From Microbacterium sp. LWH11-1.2 (lineage in GTDB: Bacteria; Actinomycetota; Actinomycetes; Actinomycetales; Microbacteriaceae), in NCBI RefSeq assembly GCF_038397745.1, contig NZ_CP151636.1:4092001-4156000 (forward strand): a DNA stretch of 64,000 bases, in the 5' to 3' direction. Every line of letters begins with the position of its first letter. Position 1 is the first letter of the stretch. The notes under the pieces are model-generated. The model searched no databases, was not told where the DNA came from, and saw nothing but the letters and a program-made list of their open reading frames with translations. Below are positions 41,950 through 51,200 of this stretch, piece after piece. The position numbers and the translations under genes are program-made.

Positions 41950-42947
41950 TGCGCCGGGTACTGCGGTGCGGGCGGAGGCGGCGGGAATGCGGGCGGAGCC
42001 GCCTGCTGCGGTGCGGCCGGAGGCTCGGCGACGGGAGCCTGCGGTGCCGGGGGCACCTCCGGCGCCTGCGGAGCGGGCGGGGCGAACGCCTGTGCGTACT
42101 GCGGCGCGGCCGGTTCCGGCGCGACAGGGAACGCTGCTGCCGGAGCCTGCCCGAGCGACTGCTGCTGCGGCGCGACACTCGGGTATCCGGTGTAGTAGGC
42201 GTTCCAGTCGGGCGACGCGTCAGGAAGCGCGGGGAGCGGGGTGACGCCGTCGGCGTACGTGGGCCAGGCCGGCGCGGCTGCGATGGCGGCTGATGCCTGC
42301 GTCGGCTTCTTCGGCGCGAAGAGCGCGTTCAGGAGCGGGATGAGCGTCGTGCCGACAGCCGCGAGGATCGTCAGCGCGACCACGATGCGCCAGTAGAGCT
42401 CGCTGTAGTCGAAGCTGTGCGGGAAGGCCAGGAAGAAGATGAGCAGACCCACGAGGCCGGCCAGGAACACGATCGTCGCGATGTAGATGATGCGGGTGAA
42501 CGTCGTCACGTGGCGCCGCGCCGCAGGCGTGAAGAGACGCACGTGGAGCAGGGCGAGCTGCAGGATGCCGATGACGAGCAGCAGCTGGAAGAACCGCTCC
42601 GCCCCCGTGAAGTAGCCGTCCTCCTCGGGAAGCCAGATCTTCACGGCGCCGACCAGGAGCGCGACGATCCACGTCACCATGCTGGCGAGTGCGAGCCAGT
42701 CCGGCCGGTTCGGTGCGAGACCGGCCTCGAGGATCGCGATGCCGGCGAAGGCGGCGAGGAGCAGGATGGTGAGGAACGCCCGACCGATCAGGCCGTCCTG
42801 ATCGCCGATCAGCACCCAGACCACGCACACGAGCGCCGCAGCGATCAGCGCGCCGATGGCGATCCAGATCGCTCCCCTGATGAGCAGCGACATGTTCTTC
42901 TTCTCACCCTGCGTCGTCTGATGCGCGGTGATCTCCGGCTGAGACAT
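41946..42947 (-). CDS. Membrane protein with Pro/Ala/Gln-rich tail, unknown function
   Basis: 333 aa. Six predicted transmembrane helices fill residues about 18-220. The remaining 110 residues are Pro/Ala/Gln-rich with Tyr repeats (YYTGYPSVAPQQQ), disordered, and probably cytoplasmic. No family recognised. ATG 42947 is favoured by an AGAGGA ribosome site; ATG 42953 is also in frame. It is coupled to the IMPase gene downstream by overlapping stop and start, but no common pathway is apparent. Confidence 0.72.
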   Translation of the reverse strand: MSQPEITAHQTTQGEKKNMSLLIRGAIWIAIGALIAAALVCVVWVLIGDQDGLIGRAFLTILLLAAFAGIAILEAGLAPNRPDWLALASMVTWIVALLVGAVKIWLPEEDGYFTGAERFFQLLLVIGILQLALLHVRLFTPAARRHVTTFTRIIYIATIVFLAGLVGLLIFFLAFPHSFDYSELYWRIVVALTILAAVGTTLIPLLNALFAPKKPTQASAAIAAAPAWPTYADGVTPLPALPDASPDWNAYYTGYPSVAPQQQSLGQAPAAAFPVAPEPAAPQYAQAFAPPAPQAPEVPPAPQAPVAEPPAAPQQAAPPAFPPPPPAPQYPAQ

Positions 42948-43063
42948 GGCCATCCTCTCGTTGAGCGGCGATGCCCTCATCCTGCCACGCGAGCGGCCCG
43001 TTGCCCCGGCGGCCGCCCGGACGGGGCGAAGTCACCGCGCGAGTGCGGTCGGTGCAGAAGCAG

Positions 43064-43867
43064 TCAGACGGATCGCTTCGCGGATGCCGCGGCGAAGGCC
43101 GCGACCCGCGCCTGCGCGTCCGGGGTCTCGAGGGCTGCCCCGATCGAACGGGCCTCCTCGCTCAGCTGCTCGACGAACGAGCGCTCCGGCTGGGATCGCA
43201 CCAGGTGCTTGGCCTGTCCGTACGCGTCGGCGGCACCGGCCAGCCAGAAGCGTGCGATCTCCTCGCCGCGTGCCCGCACGCGCTCCGCCTCGGTCGCGGC
43301 ATCCTCTCCCTCGACCGCCTCCGCGACCAGTCCCCACTCCACTGCCTCCTGCGCGGTGAGAAGACGGTCCTGCAGGACGAGCTGCAGCGCACGGCGCTGC
43401 CCGACGGCGCGGGCGAGCTGCGCCGAGACCGACAGGTCCGGGGTGAGACCGATGTTCGCGTAGAGGCTGCCGAGTCGGGATCGCGATCCGACGACGGCGT
43501 AGTCGCTGCAGAGGAGGATGCCGAGTCCCCCGCCCGCCGTCGTCCCGTGCGCCGCGGCGACGACGGGAACCGACGATTCGGTGAGCGAGCGGATGCCGGC
43601 GTTGATCACCTCGGCGAGCGCCGTGATGTCCGCCCCGGAAGACGATCCCATCGTCGTGGCCATGTCGATGACGTCGCCGCCGGCGCAGAAGGCCGGGCCC
43701 GATGCGTCGAGCAGGATCGCCTTCACATCCGCTCTCGACGTGGCCTCGGCCGTCACGTCCTTCCAAGCGTGAGCCAGGTCGGCGTTGAACGCGTTGAGCC
43801 GGGTCGGACGGTTCAGCGTGAGCCGTGCCATCCCCTCTTCGACACGGAACAGGATGGCATCGCTCAT
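43064..43867 (-). CDS. Enoyl-CoA hydratase/isomerase family protein
   Basis: 267 aa crotonase. It has LNRPTRLNAFN, the oxyanion-hole segment AFCAGGDVIDM, and AAHGTTAGGGLGILLCSDYAV with the second backbone NH. The catalytic Glu of true hydratases at the first position is not evident; NIGLTPDLS replaces the usual E.GL.PD.G pattern, which suggests an isomerase or another crotonase reaction. AAGGAGA precedes ATG 43867. Confidence 0.88.
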   Translation of the reverse strand: MSDAILFRVEEGMARLTLNRPTRLNAFNADLAHAWKDVTAEATSRADVKAILLDASGPAFCAGGDVIDMATTMGSSSGADITALAEVINAGIRSLTESSVPVVAAAHGTTAGGGLGILLCSDYAVVGSRSRLGSLYANIGLTPDLSVSAQLARAVGQRRALQLVLQDRLLTAQEAVEWGLVAEAVEGEDAATEAERVRARGEEIARFWLAGAADAYGQAKHLVRSQPERSFVEQLSEEARSIGAALETPDAQARVAAFAAASAKRSV

Positions 43868-43913
43868 GGCTTCTCCTTCGAGCATGGGACGTGTGGGTCC
43901 AGCGTAACCGCGA

Positions 43914-44405
43914 TCAGTCCTGCGCCCAGACGCGCGAGACGAACGCCTCCATCCGCCGACGGGTGCCGTCGAGCCGGAAGTCCACCTGCCCGGGTGAGCG
44001 CACCTCGTTGGGTGCGAGGGGGTGCGCCAACCGCACGTTCTCGTGGCACGAGAGGTCGGAGCAGATGTAGGTGCCGAAGGAGTCGCCGCGGCGTCCTGCT
44101 TCTCCTGTGCGGCGGGCAGAGAGCATGGCCACCTGGTTTCCCGGCTGCATCGTGTGGCAGATGTTGCACATGCCGGAGCGCCCTCGCCCCGGTTCTGACG
44201 CGCGGAGCACCACTCCGACGACGCCGCCGTCGTGCTGGATCAGGACGTACCCGCGCTTGGACGCGCTCGGGTCGCGCCACGCGAAGAAGTCGAGGTAGTC
44301 CCAGTCGACGAGCACGAAGTCGTGCGGCATCTCGAGGGTGCGCAGCTCGTCTTCGTCCGCGTTGACGAACGATGCCCGGACTTCGGCTTCGGTGAGCGCT
44401 CGCAT
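43914..44405 (-). CDS. FBP-domain (elongation factor G-binding-like zinc-finger) protein
   Basis: 163 aa. A treble-clef zinc motif is visible: CNICH at about 80-84 and CSDLSCHENVR at about 115-125. The sequence around it, with an Arg-rich MEAFVSRVW C-terminus, matches FBP-type proteins such as FusB relatives that bind EF-G. FusB releases EF-G from fusidic acid in staphylococci; actinobacterial homologues are uncharacterised, so resistance should not be assumed. A TAGACT -10 ends six bases before ATG 44405 (leaderless). Confidence 0.82.
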   Translation of the reverse strand: MRALTEAEVRASFVNADEDELRTLEMPHDFVLVDWDYLDFFAWRDPSASKRGYVLIQHDGGVVGVVLRASEPGRGRSGMCNICHTMQPGNQVAMLSARRTGEAGRRGDSFGTYICSDLSCHENVRLAHPLAPNEVRSPGQVDFRLDGTRRRMEAFVSRVWAQD

Positions 44406-44414
44406 CGTTCCAGT

Positions 44415-45311
44415 CTATGAACCCTCGGACGTCGTCGAGGCCGGCGCCGCCTCTTCCGCCGCCGTCCGATCGCGGATGAGGAACCCGAATCCGAAGGCGA
44501 TGAAGAACATCAGCACGCCGTAGACGGCTGCGGGGAGGCTCAGTTCGACGGAGCCGAGCACGGACTGCGCGATGACGATCGCGAGGGTGGCGTTATGGAT
44601 GCCGATCTCGAACGAGGTGGCGATGGCCTGTCGCCTGCCCACCTGCAGCCACCGCGGGACGAGGAAGCCGATGGTCAGGCTGATCACGCAGAACAGCACC
44701 GTGATCAGCGCGAGCTGGGTGAAGTTGGAGATGAGCAATGCCCAGTTCGACACGACGGCGCCGACGATGACGACGATGAGGATGACGACGGATGCTATCC
44801 GCACGGGCTTGTCCATCCCTGTCGCGAACCTCGGCCAGAACCGACGGATGAGCATGCCGAGCGCGACGGGGAGGAGCACGATCGCGAACACCTCGAGCGC
44901 CTTCGACCACTGCAGGCCGAGCCGGTCGTCGAACGGCTGGAAGTAGGCGATGGCGAAGTTCGTGATGAGGGGCAGCGTGATCACCGCGATCACCGAGTTC
45001 ACTGCGGTCAGCGAGATGTTGAGTGCGATGTCACCCCGGAACAGGTGGCTGTACAGGTTGGCCGTCGTGCCGCCCGGCGATGCGGCGAGCATCATCATGC
45101 CGACCGCGAGGATCGGTGGGAGCTGGAACGCGAGCACCAGGCCGAAGCAGATCGCCGGAAGAAGCAGCAGCTGGCAGAGCAGCGCGATGATCACCGCCTT
45201 GGGCTGCTTCAGCACCCGCGCGAAGTCGGCGAGGGTGAGGCTGAGCCCGAGCCCCAGCATGATGATGCCGAGGGCGACGGGAAGTCCGATGGTGGTCAAC
45301 GCTGATCCCAT
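44415..45311 (-). CDS. Bile acid:sodium symporter (BASS) family transporter
   Basis: 298 aa with nine to ten transmembrane helices. Typical segments are MMLAASPGGTTANLYSHLFRG, LNISLTAVNS and SFEIGIHNATLAIVIA, which form the two broken-helix cation and substrate sites. Family substrates include bile acids, pantothenate and 2-oxoacids; this one is unknown. The tail is Ala/Glu-rich. It lies upstream of the FBP gene on the same strand, but that gene has its own promoter. Confidence 0.9.
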   Translation of the reverse strand: MGSALTTIGLPVALGIIMLGLGLSLTLADFARVLKQPKAVIIALLCQLLLLPAICFGLVLAFQLPPILAVGMMMLAASPGGTTANLYSHLFRGDIALNISLTAVNSVIAVITLPLITNFAIAYFQPFDDRLGLQWSKALEVFAIVLLPVALGMLIRRFWPRFATGMDKPVRIASVVILIVVIVGAVVSNWALLISNFTQLALITVLFCVISLTIGFLVPRWLQVGRRQAIATSFEIGIHNATLAIVIAQSVLGSVELSLPAAVYGVLMFFIAFGFGFLIRDRTAAEEAAPASTTSEGS

Positions 45312-45344
45312 GGGACTCAGTGTGGCGGATGCAGGGCCTCGGTG

Positions 45345-46304
45345 TCACGGGGTGATCGTCACCGGAGACGGATCATCGAGTCCCTGCATCAGCTGAACCT
45401 GCGTCCACGGGACCGGCGCGTCGTCGAAAACCGGCTGGATCACCTCCCAGATGCGCTCCGCATCCGGACCGACGAAGTACAGCGCGTATTCGCCCGCTCC
45501 GATCTCGTTCCCGTCGATCTGGCCGGCATCCGCCCTCGTCAGCGCTTCGTCCGCCGCCAGCTCGGTCTCGAGCATCGCGTCCATGAGCGAGAGGTCGAAG
45601 TCGGCATCACGGTCCTCGAATGTCACGACGACCCACTCATCCACCACAGGACTGGCCGATTCCGCGGGAGCGGGGAGGGCCGTCGACGCGCCATTCGAAG
45701 GGAGGACGGCCGCAGTCATCTGCAGCACCAGCACCACAGTCCAGACCATCGCCGCGATGAAGACGGCGATCTGGATCGCGATCGTCACGATGAGAGGTGC
45801 TGCCCCCTTGCCTCCTCGGCGTCGGATGACGGCGTGGCGTCCGATCACGTAGGCAAGCGGAGACAGCAAGGTCCACAGCCAGTGGAATGGGTCTGCGAAT
45901 CCGCGACGCTCGAGCTCTCGCGCATCGAGGAAAGCGAACCACACGTACAGGGCGGACGATCCCCAACCGATCACCATCAGAACGAGGAACCAGGGATTGA
46001 AGAAGAGGGCCAGCTCTGCGGCGACGAGGCGCTGGGGGTCGGGAGTCGAACCGCCGGTGGGGAACAGCGCCACCAGGTCGACCATCCCTCGCAACATCTG
46101 GTCGAGATACACGAACGCCGGGTAGAGGCTCAGCAGCGGGAGAAGCACGATGAGCCACACCCACACCGTGTGCGAACTCGTTCCCGGAGCGGCCTGCGGC
46201 GGCAGCGGGTCTGGCGGCGCCCGATACTCGTCGGCCCACCCATACCCGTCCCACCAGCGCGGAGCACCCGCAGCGTCGGGATACCAGCCTGCCGGCGCGC
46301 TCAC
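45345..46304 (-). CDS. DUF2510-containing membrane protein
   Basis: 319 aa. The N-terminus (5-33) is a DUF2510 motif: GWYPDAAGAPRWWDGYGWAD. Four transmembrane helices follow at about 46-68, 108-128, 145-162 and 174-196, and then a 120-residue acidic soluble domain with VVVTFEDRDADFDLSLMDAM, probably outside. DUF2510 modules occur in actinobacterial membrane proteins without known function. GTG 46304 overlaps the stop of a 15-codon upstream ORF (GTGA), so translation is probably coupled to that leader. Confidence 0.8.
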   Translation of the reverse strand: MSAPAGWYPDAAGAPRWWDGYGWADEYRAPPDPLPPQAAPGTSSHTVWVWLIVLLPLLSLYPAFVYLDQMLRGMVDLVALFPTGGSTPDPQRLVAAELALFFNPWFLVLMVIGWGSSALYVWFAFLDARELERRGFADPFHWLWTLLSPLAYVIGRHAVIRRRGGKGAAPLIVTIAIQIAVFIAAMVWTVVLVLQMTAAVLPSNGASTALPAPAESASPVVDEWVVVTFEDRDADFDLSLMDAMLETELAADEALTRADAGQIDGNEIGAGEYALYFVGPDAERIWEVIQPVFDDAPVPWTQVQLMQGLDDPSPVTITP

Positions 46305-46348
46305 GGCGCCTCGCGAAGGGCGACGGAGACGCCCACGGGGTTCATCAT
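46301..46348 (-). CDS. Leaderless 15-codon upstream ORF of the DUF2510 gene
   Basis: ATG at 46348 follows TACAGT (46360-46355) by exactly six bases, the leaderless pattern seen at several genes here. The peptide is MMNPVGVSVALREAP and its TGA overlaps the GTG start of the DUF2510 gene. No ribosome site precedes that GTG, so re-initiation after this ORF is a plausible way to translate it. It may be only a coupling device. Confidence 0.5.
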   Translation of the reverse strand: MMNPVGVSVALREAP

Positions 46349-46398
46349 GAGGTCACTGTATCGGGCACGCGGCCGGTCGTAACGCGGGGAGAAACGCG

Positions 46399-46424
46399 AC
46401 AAGCCCCGGGCGACCGGGGCTTGT
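46399..46424 (-). terminator. tRNA-Tyr terminator
   Basis: An 11-bp perfect stem ACAAGCCCCGG/CCGGGGCTTGT around a GCGA tetraloop, 17 bases after the tRNA 3' end, with a short U-tract formed by the stem end. Confidence 0.8.
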
Positions 46425-46440
46425 TGCGTGTGATCTGCGC

Positions 46441-46525
46441 TGGTGGCGAGTGAGGGATTCGAACCCCCGAATGCGATGCAGTCTGATTTACAGTCAGATC
46501 CCTTTGGCCGCTTGGGTAACTCGCC
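46441..46525 (-). tRNA. tRNA-Tyr (GTA)
   Basis: 85-nt type II tRNA with encoded CCA: acceptor GGCGAGT/ACTCGCC, anticodon stem TCTGA/TCAGA with loop CTGTAAA (anticodon GTA), a variable arm of about 13 bases and T-arm GGGGG-TTCGAAT-CCCTC. Discriminator A. Unlike the tRNA-Met and tRNA-Thr genes here, CCA is encoded. Confidence 0.95.
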
Positions 46526-46611
46526 AGAGCGCACCCGTCCGACTTCGACAGCCAACCGGGGGCACGAAAGACCATCATACCCGTCAGACGCGGGCACATG
46601 AAATCGACGCG

Positions 46612-47541
46612 TCAGCTGCCGAAGACGCCTCGTTCGGCCTCTGCGAGCGACTCCGGCGTGCGCAGCAGACCGCCCTCGGCGCGGCATGTCGCGGCGGCGA
46701 TGTCCATGGCCCTGGTGAGCAGCGCGCGCCACTCGACGAGGCGTGCCGGACTCCCCCCGACGAGCCCGGCGGCGACCGCCGAGAGCGTCGCGTCCCCTGC
46801 GCCCACCGTGTCGACGACGCGGCCCGGGAGGTCCGAGATCGGTGCCGCCGCGGTGCCGGCGTCCGTCTCGAGGATCGCGCCGTCGGCGCCGGCCGTCGCG
46901 AGAACAGCCCCGACTCCGAGGTCGCGGAGTCGGGCGCGCAGCGCGCCGAGGTCGCCGTCGTAGAGGATCGCCGCGTCATCGGCGCCGACCTTGACGATGG
47001 CGGCACCCGCAGCAGCGCGCTCGAAGCCCTTCACGAACTCGTCCCGGTCGCTCAACATGCCGGTCCGCGGATTCGGATCGATCGTCAGGCGCGCTCCCGC
47101 TGCGGCCTCGAGCAGAGCGTCCACCTCCGCCGGCACGTCGAAGGGGAAGCAGCTGATCGCGACCAGTCCCGCCTCCGCGATGGCGTCGCGGGCCGCATCG
47201 GAATAGCGGATGCGGCGCTTCCGGGCCGCTTCGTTGAAGACGTAGTCGGGTTCCCCGTCGGCCGCCCGCTGCACGACGGCGCGCGAGGATCCGTGCGGGG
47301 CCGCGCTCTCGATGAGGCGGACGCCGTGATCGGCGAGGTATTCGCGGATGTGCTCCCCGGCCTCGTCCGCACCGACCATCGCGATGAGCGTCGTCGCGAC
47401 GCCGAGTCGCCGGAGCCCCACGGCCACGTTCAGCGCCGCCCCGCCGACCAGCTCGCGCACACCCGAATCGTCGCGGATCTCGTCGATCAGGGCATCGCCG
47501 ATCACGACGACGGATCCTGCGACGGAAGTCTCGATGCTCAT
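46612..47541 (-). CDS. PfkB-family carbohydrate kinase
   Basis: 309 aa ribokinase-fold sugar kinase. It has VVIGDALIDEI at the N-terminus, VGGAALNVAVGLRRLG (sugar-binding PfkB signature 1) and the ATP/anion-hole motif DTVGAGDATLSAVAAG (about 254-269) with the catalytic Asp in GAGD. The substrate may be fructose, ribose or a nucleoside. A TAAGGT -10 lies six bases before ATG 47541 (leaderless). It is divergent from a lipoprotein gene, 83 bp away. Confidence 0.92.
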   Translation of the reverse strand: MSIETSVAGSVVVIGDALIDEIRDDSGVRELVGGAALNVAVGLRRLGVATTLIAMVGADEAGEHIREYLADHGVRLIESAAPHGSSRAVVQRAADGEPDYVFNEAARKRRIRYSDAARDAIAEAGLVAISCFPFDVPAEVDALLEAAAGARLTIDPNPRTGMLSDRDEFVKGFERAAAGAAIVKVGADDAAILYDGDLGALRARLRDLGVGAVLATAGADGAILETDAGTAAAPISDLPGRVVDTVGAGDATLSAVAAGLVGGSPARLVEWRALLTRAMDIAAATCRAEGGLLRTPESLAEAERGVFGS

Positions 47542-47624
47542 CCGCCGACCTTATCGCGACGCGCCACCGCGAGTGCGCGGCACGAATGCTGTCGTGCGAC
47601 CCGCGAGCGCGCTACGGTGTGCCC

Positions 47625-48227
47625 ATGAACGCGCGATTCCCCGCAGGCGCCGCGGCACTCCTCCTCGTCGCGATCCTCACCGCGTGCGGAACGGCATCCG
47701 ATGGCCCGGGGAATGCCGGCGGATCACCGAGTCCGTCGCCAGGAGCATCCGACGGCCCCGCCGAGACCGGATCGCCGACCCCTTCCCCCAGCCCGTCACC
47801 GACCGCGAAGGGCGTCGCCCTGCCGACCGACTGCCGGGCGATCCTCTCCGACGACGTGCTCGCCCAGCTCGAGGGCGTGCCCCTCAACGACGCGGCCTTC
47901 GGTCCCTCTGGCGTCGGCACCGACGGGACCCTCACCTGTATCTGGGCGGACCCCCGAGCCGACACGACCCGTCTCGTCACGACGATCTCCGCGATGAACC
48001 GCGGCCCGGCTCTCGACATGCTCAACGCACTCGCCGACACCGAGGGGTTCGCCTGCTTCACCCCTGACGGCGGCACCCGGTGCGAGAAGACGTGGCCGAA
48101 CACGCAGTACCCGGTGACCGACGGACGCACCCTGTTCTGGCGCGACGACATCATGATCGACACCCGCTATTCCAACCTCGCGCCGTCCGGCTACACGTCG
48201 TCGATCGTCTCGCACCTCTTCGACTGA
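47625..48227 (+). CDS. Secreted lipoprotein, DUF3558-like
   Basis: 200 aa. The signal ends in lipobox ILTAC (Cys21). A Ser/Pro/Gly-rich linker of about 40 residues follows, then a domain with paired cysteines (DCRAIL, LTCIWAD, GFACF, TRCEKTW) like DUF3558-type actinobacterial lipoproteins. Function unknown. A TACGGT -10 six bases before ATG 47625 predicts a leaderless mRNA. It converges on the RND pump gene. Confidence 0.75.
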   Translation: MNARFPAGAAALLLVAILTACGTASDGPGNAGGSPSPSPGASDGPAETGSPTPSPSPSPTAKGVALPTDCRAILSDDVLAQLEGVPLNDAAFGPSGVGTDGTLTCIWADPRADTTRLVTTISAMNRGPALDMLNALADTEGFACFTPDGGTRCEKTWPNTQYPVTDGRTLFWRDDIMIDTRYSNLAPSGYTSSIVSHLFD

Positions 48228-48256
48228 CGACCGCGCGCCGGCCGGCGGGCGGGCGC

Positions 48257-51200
48257 TCACCCGCGCTGCACCGCCGGCACGCTGTCGTCCGTACCCTCGG
48301 AGCCGTCGTCGAAGACCGCGACGCCCTCGTCCTCACCCGGCTCCTGCGCGTCGAGCTTCTCCTGCTCGCGCCGCGCCCGCCGCTCTGCGCGCTTGGCCAT
48401 GCGGCGCTCACGCGAGCGTTCGAGCAACAGGTACAGGATCGGCACGAGCACCAGCGTGAGAAGGGTCGAGCTGATGAGGCCGCCGATCACGACGATCGCG
48501 AGCGGACGGGAGATGAACACCCCGCCTCCCGTGATCCCGAACGCCATCGGGAGCAGCGCGAAGATCGTCGCCGTCGCCGTCATCAGGATCGGGCGCAGAC
48601 GCAGTCGCGTTCCGTGGTAGACCGCCTCAGCGAGATCGGCCCCGCCCTCCCGCAGCTTGTTGACCAGGTCGAGCAGCACGATCGCGTTGGTGACCACGAT
48701 GCCGATGAGCATCAGGAGTCCGATCAGCGCCGGGAGGCCGAGCGGCGTGCCGGTGAGCAGCAGCCCGACGATCGCTCCGGTGGCGGCGAACGGCACCGCG
48801 ATGAGCAGGATCGTCGGCTGACGCAGATTGCGGAACGTCATGACCATCACCAGCAGGACCAGGGCGATCGCGGCGAGCATGGCGAGGCCGAGCTGCCCGA
48901 AGGCGTCATCCTGATCGGCAGCGACACCGGCGACCTCGAATCGGGTGCCCGCAGGCAGATCGAACTTCGCGGTCGCCGCGTCCAGCGCCTGCGTCGCCGC
49001 ATCGAGCTGCCCGCTCTTCGGCGTGACCGTGATCGTCACGACGCGTTCGCCGCCGATCCGCGAGATCGACGGTGCCGTCATCTCCTCGGTCACGGTCGCG
49101 ACATCGGCGACGCGCACGGCCGTGCCGCGCACCTCCGCCGCGGCCTTCTGCTCGGCCTCGAGCCGGGTCGCCTCCTCCTGCTGCGCGGCGGCCTCCGTCT
49201 GACTCTCCCGGAGCTGCGTCAGCTGCGCGTCGGCGGCCTCGACGCCGGCCTGTGCCTGTCCGATCGCGGAGAGCATCGCGGCGATCTGCTCCTGACGCTC
49301 GCGCTCGGCGTCGATCGCCGCCTGTGTCTCGGGCGTGACCGGATCCGGCACGACGGGCGCTGATGCCTCCAACTGGGCCAACTGGCCTCGGAGGGTGCTG
49401 ATCTGATCGCGGAGCTCGGAGCGCTGGTCGGTCGTGTCCGCGATCTGCTTGTCCATCTCGCGCTCGGCCTTCGCCTTCTGCTCCTCGGCCTTCTGCTTCT
49501 GCTGCGCCTCGAGCGCGTCGAGTGCTGCCTTCTGCGCCGCCGCGGTCTGCTTGGACGTGACCGGGAGCGCCATCGCGGCGACCGCGTCGACACCTCCGCT
49601 GACCGCGGCGGTGCGGATGACGATGTCACGCTCTCGACCGTCGAGCATCACGCTGCCGGCAGGCGTGCCGTTCAGCGCAGCGGTGATCGCCGACGCGATC
49701 TGCTGCTGATCGAAACCGAGCGCCGCCGCCTTGAGAGGATCGACCGTCACCTGCACGAGCGGCTGCTCGCCGCTGATGTCGCTGGAGGCGTTCTGGATGC
49801 TCCCCTCCTTCTCGAGAGCCTTGATCAGGGACTCGCTCGCCGCCGCGAGCGCCTTCGGATCGTCCCCGATCACGCGCAGATCGATTCCCGATCCCGCGCC
49901 GCTGGAGTCGGCCGTCTGCACCTCGAACTGCTCGGGATCTCCGAGCTCCTCGAGCTTGCGGTCGATGCCGTCCTGCACATCCGCGACCTTCGCGCCCTTG
50001 TCGAGCGTGACGTCGAAGGTGTTGACGTTCTCCTCGCCGGCGCCGGTGGATGCCCCGGGGATCGTGGAGCGGACGCTCTCGACGCCCGTGACCTTCTGCA
50101 GTGCGCGCTCGACGGGCTCAGCCGCCGCCACACGGTCCTCGACCGTTCCCGCCTCCTCCGGCGTCTGCGTCACCGTGATGCTCTGCTGGCTGGACTCCCC
50201 GAGGAAGTCCGTGGGGATCTGCGTCGCGAGGACGAACGTCGCCAGCAGCACCGCGGTCGAGGCGGCGAGCGTGATGACCGGCCTCCGATGGGTCGCACCG
50301 AGGAACGACATGAACCCCCGCTGCAGCCTGTCCTCCGGTGCGCTCATCTCGGCGCGGGCGAACGCACCTGCATCCTCGACGGGCGCCTCCGCCTCCGCCG
50401 CGGCGATCGCGCCGCCTGCCGTCGCCGCTGCGGCACGTCGCGCGCCGCGTGACCGCAGGAAGACGTACGCCAGGACCGGGACGATCGTCAACGCGACGAC
50501 GAGGGACGCGGCCAGCGCGATCGTCACCGTGATCGAGAACGGACGGAACAGCTGTCCGGTGACGCCCGACACGAACGCGATCGGCAGGAAGACCGCGATC
50601 GTCGTGGCCGTCGAGGCGATGATCGCTCCCGACACCTGCTTGACCGAGGCGACGATGTCCGCCGCCGTCGGCACCTTCCTCTCCGCATGTCTGTTGATGT
50701 TCTCGATGACGACGATCGAGTCGTCCACGACGCGTCCGATCGCGATCGTGAGGGCGGCGAGCGTGAAGATGTTGAGGGTGTTGTCGGTCCAGAGCAGCGC
50801 GATCATCGTGATCAGCAGCGAGAGCGGGATCGACACGGCCGCGATGATCGTCGAGCGCCAGGACCGCAGGAACGCGAAGATGATGACGACCGCGAACAGC
50901 AGCCCGAGTCCGCCCTCGGTCGAGAGGTCTTCGATCGACTGCTCGATGTAGGGAGCCTGATCGAAGATCGGGAGGAACTCGGCCTTCAGCGAGTCGCTGT
51001 ACCGATCGAGGATCGCGGTGACACCGTGCGAGATCTCGACGGCGTTCGAACCGATGGCCGGCATCACCTGGATCGTGAGAGCCGCCTTGCCGTTCACGCG
51101 CGACAGCGAACCGGTCGGCTCTGGCTGCAGCGTGACGTCCGCGACATCCTGGATCTGGACCGCGCCCTCGGCGACCTGCACGGGAAGCGCCGCGATCGTC

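Noticed and set aside
43914..44405. Calling the FBP-domain protein a fusidic acid resistance factor
   Set aside because: The zinc finger fits the FusB/FBP fold, but actinobacterial members are uncharacterised and resistance cannot be read from sequence.
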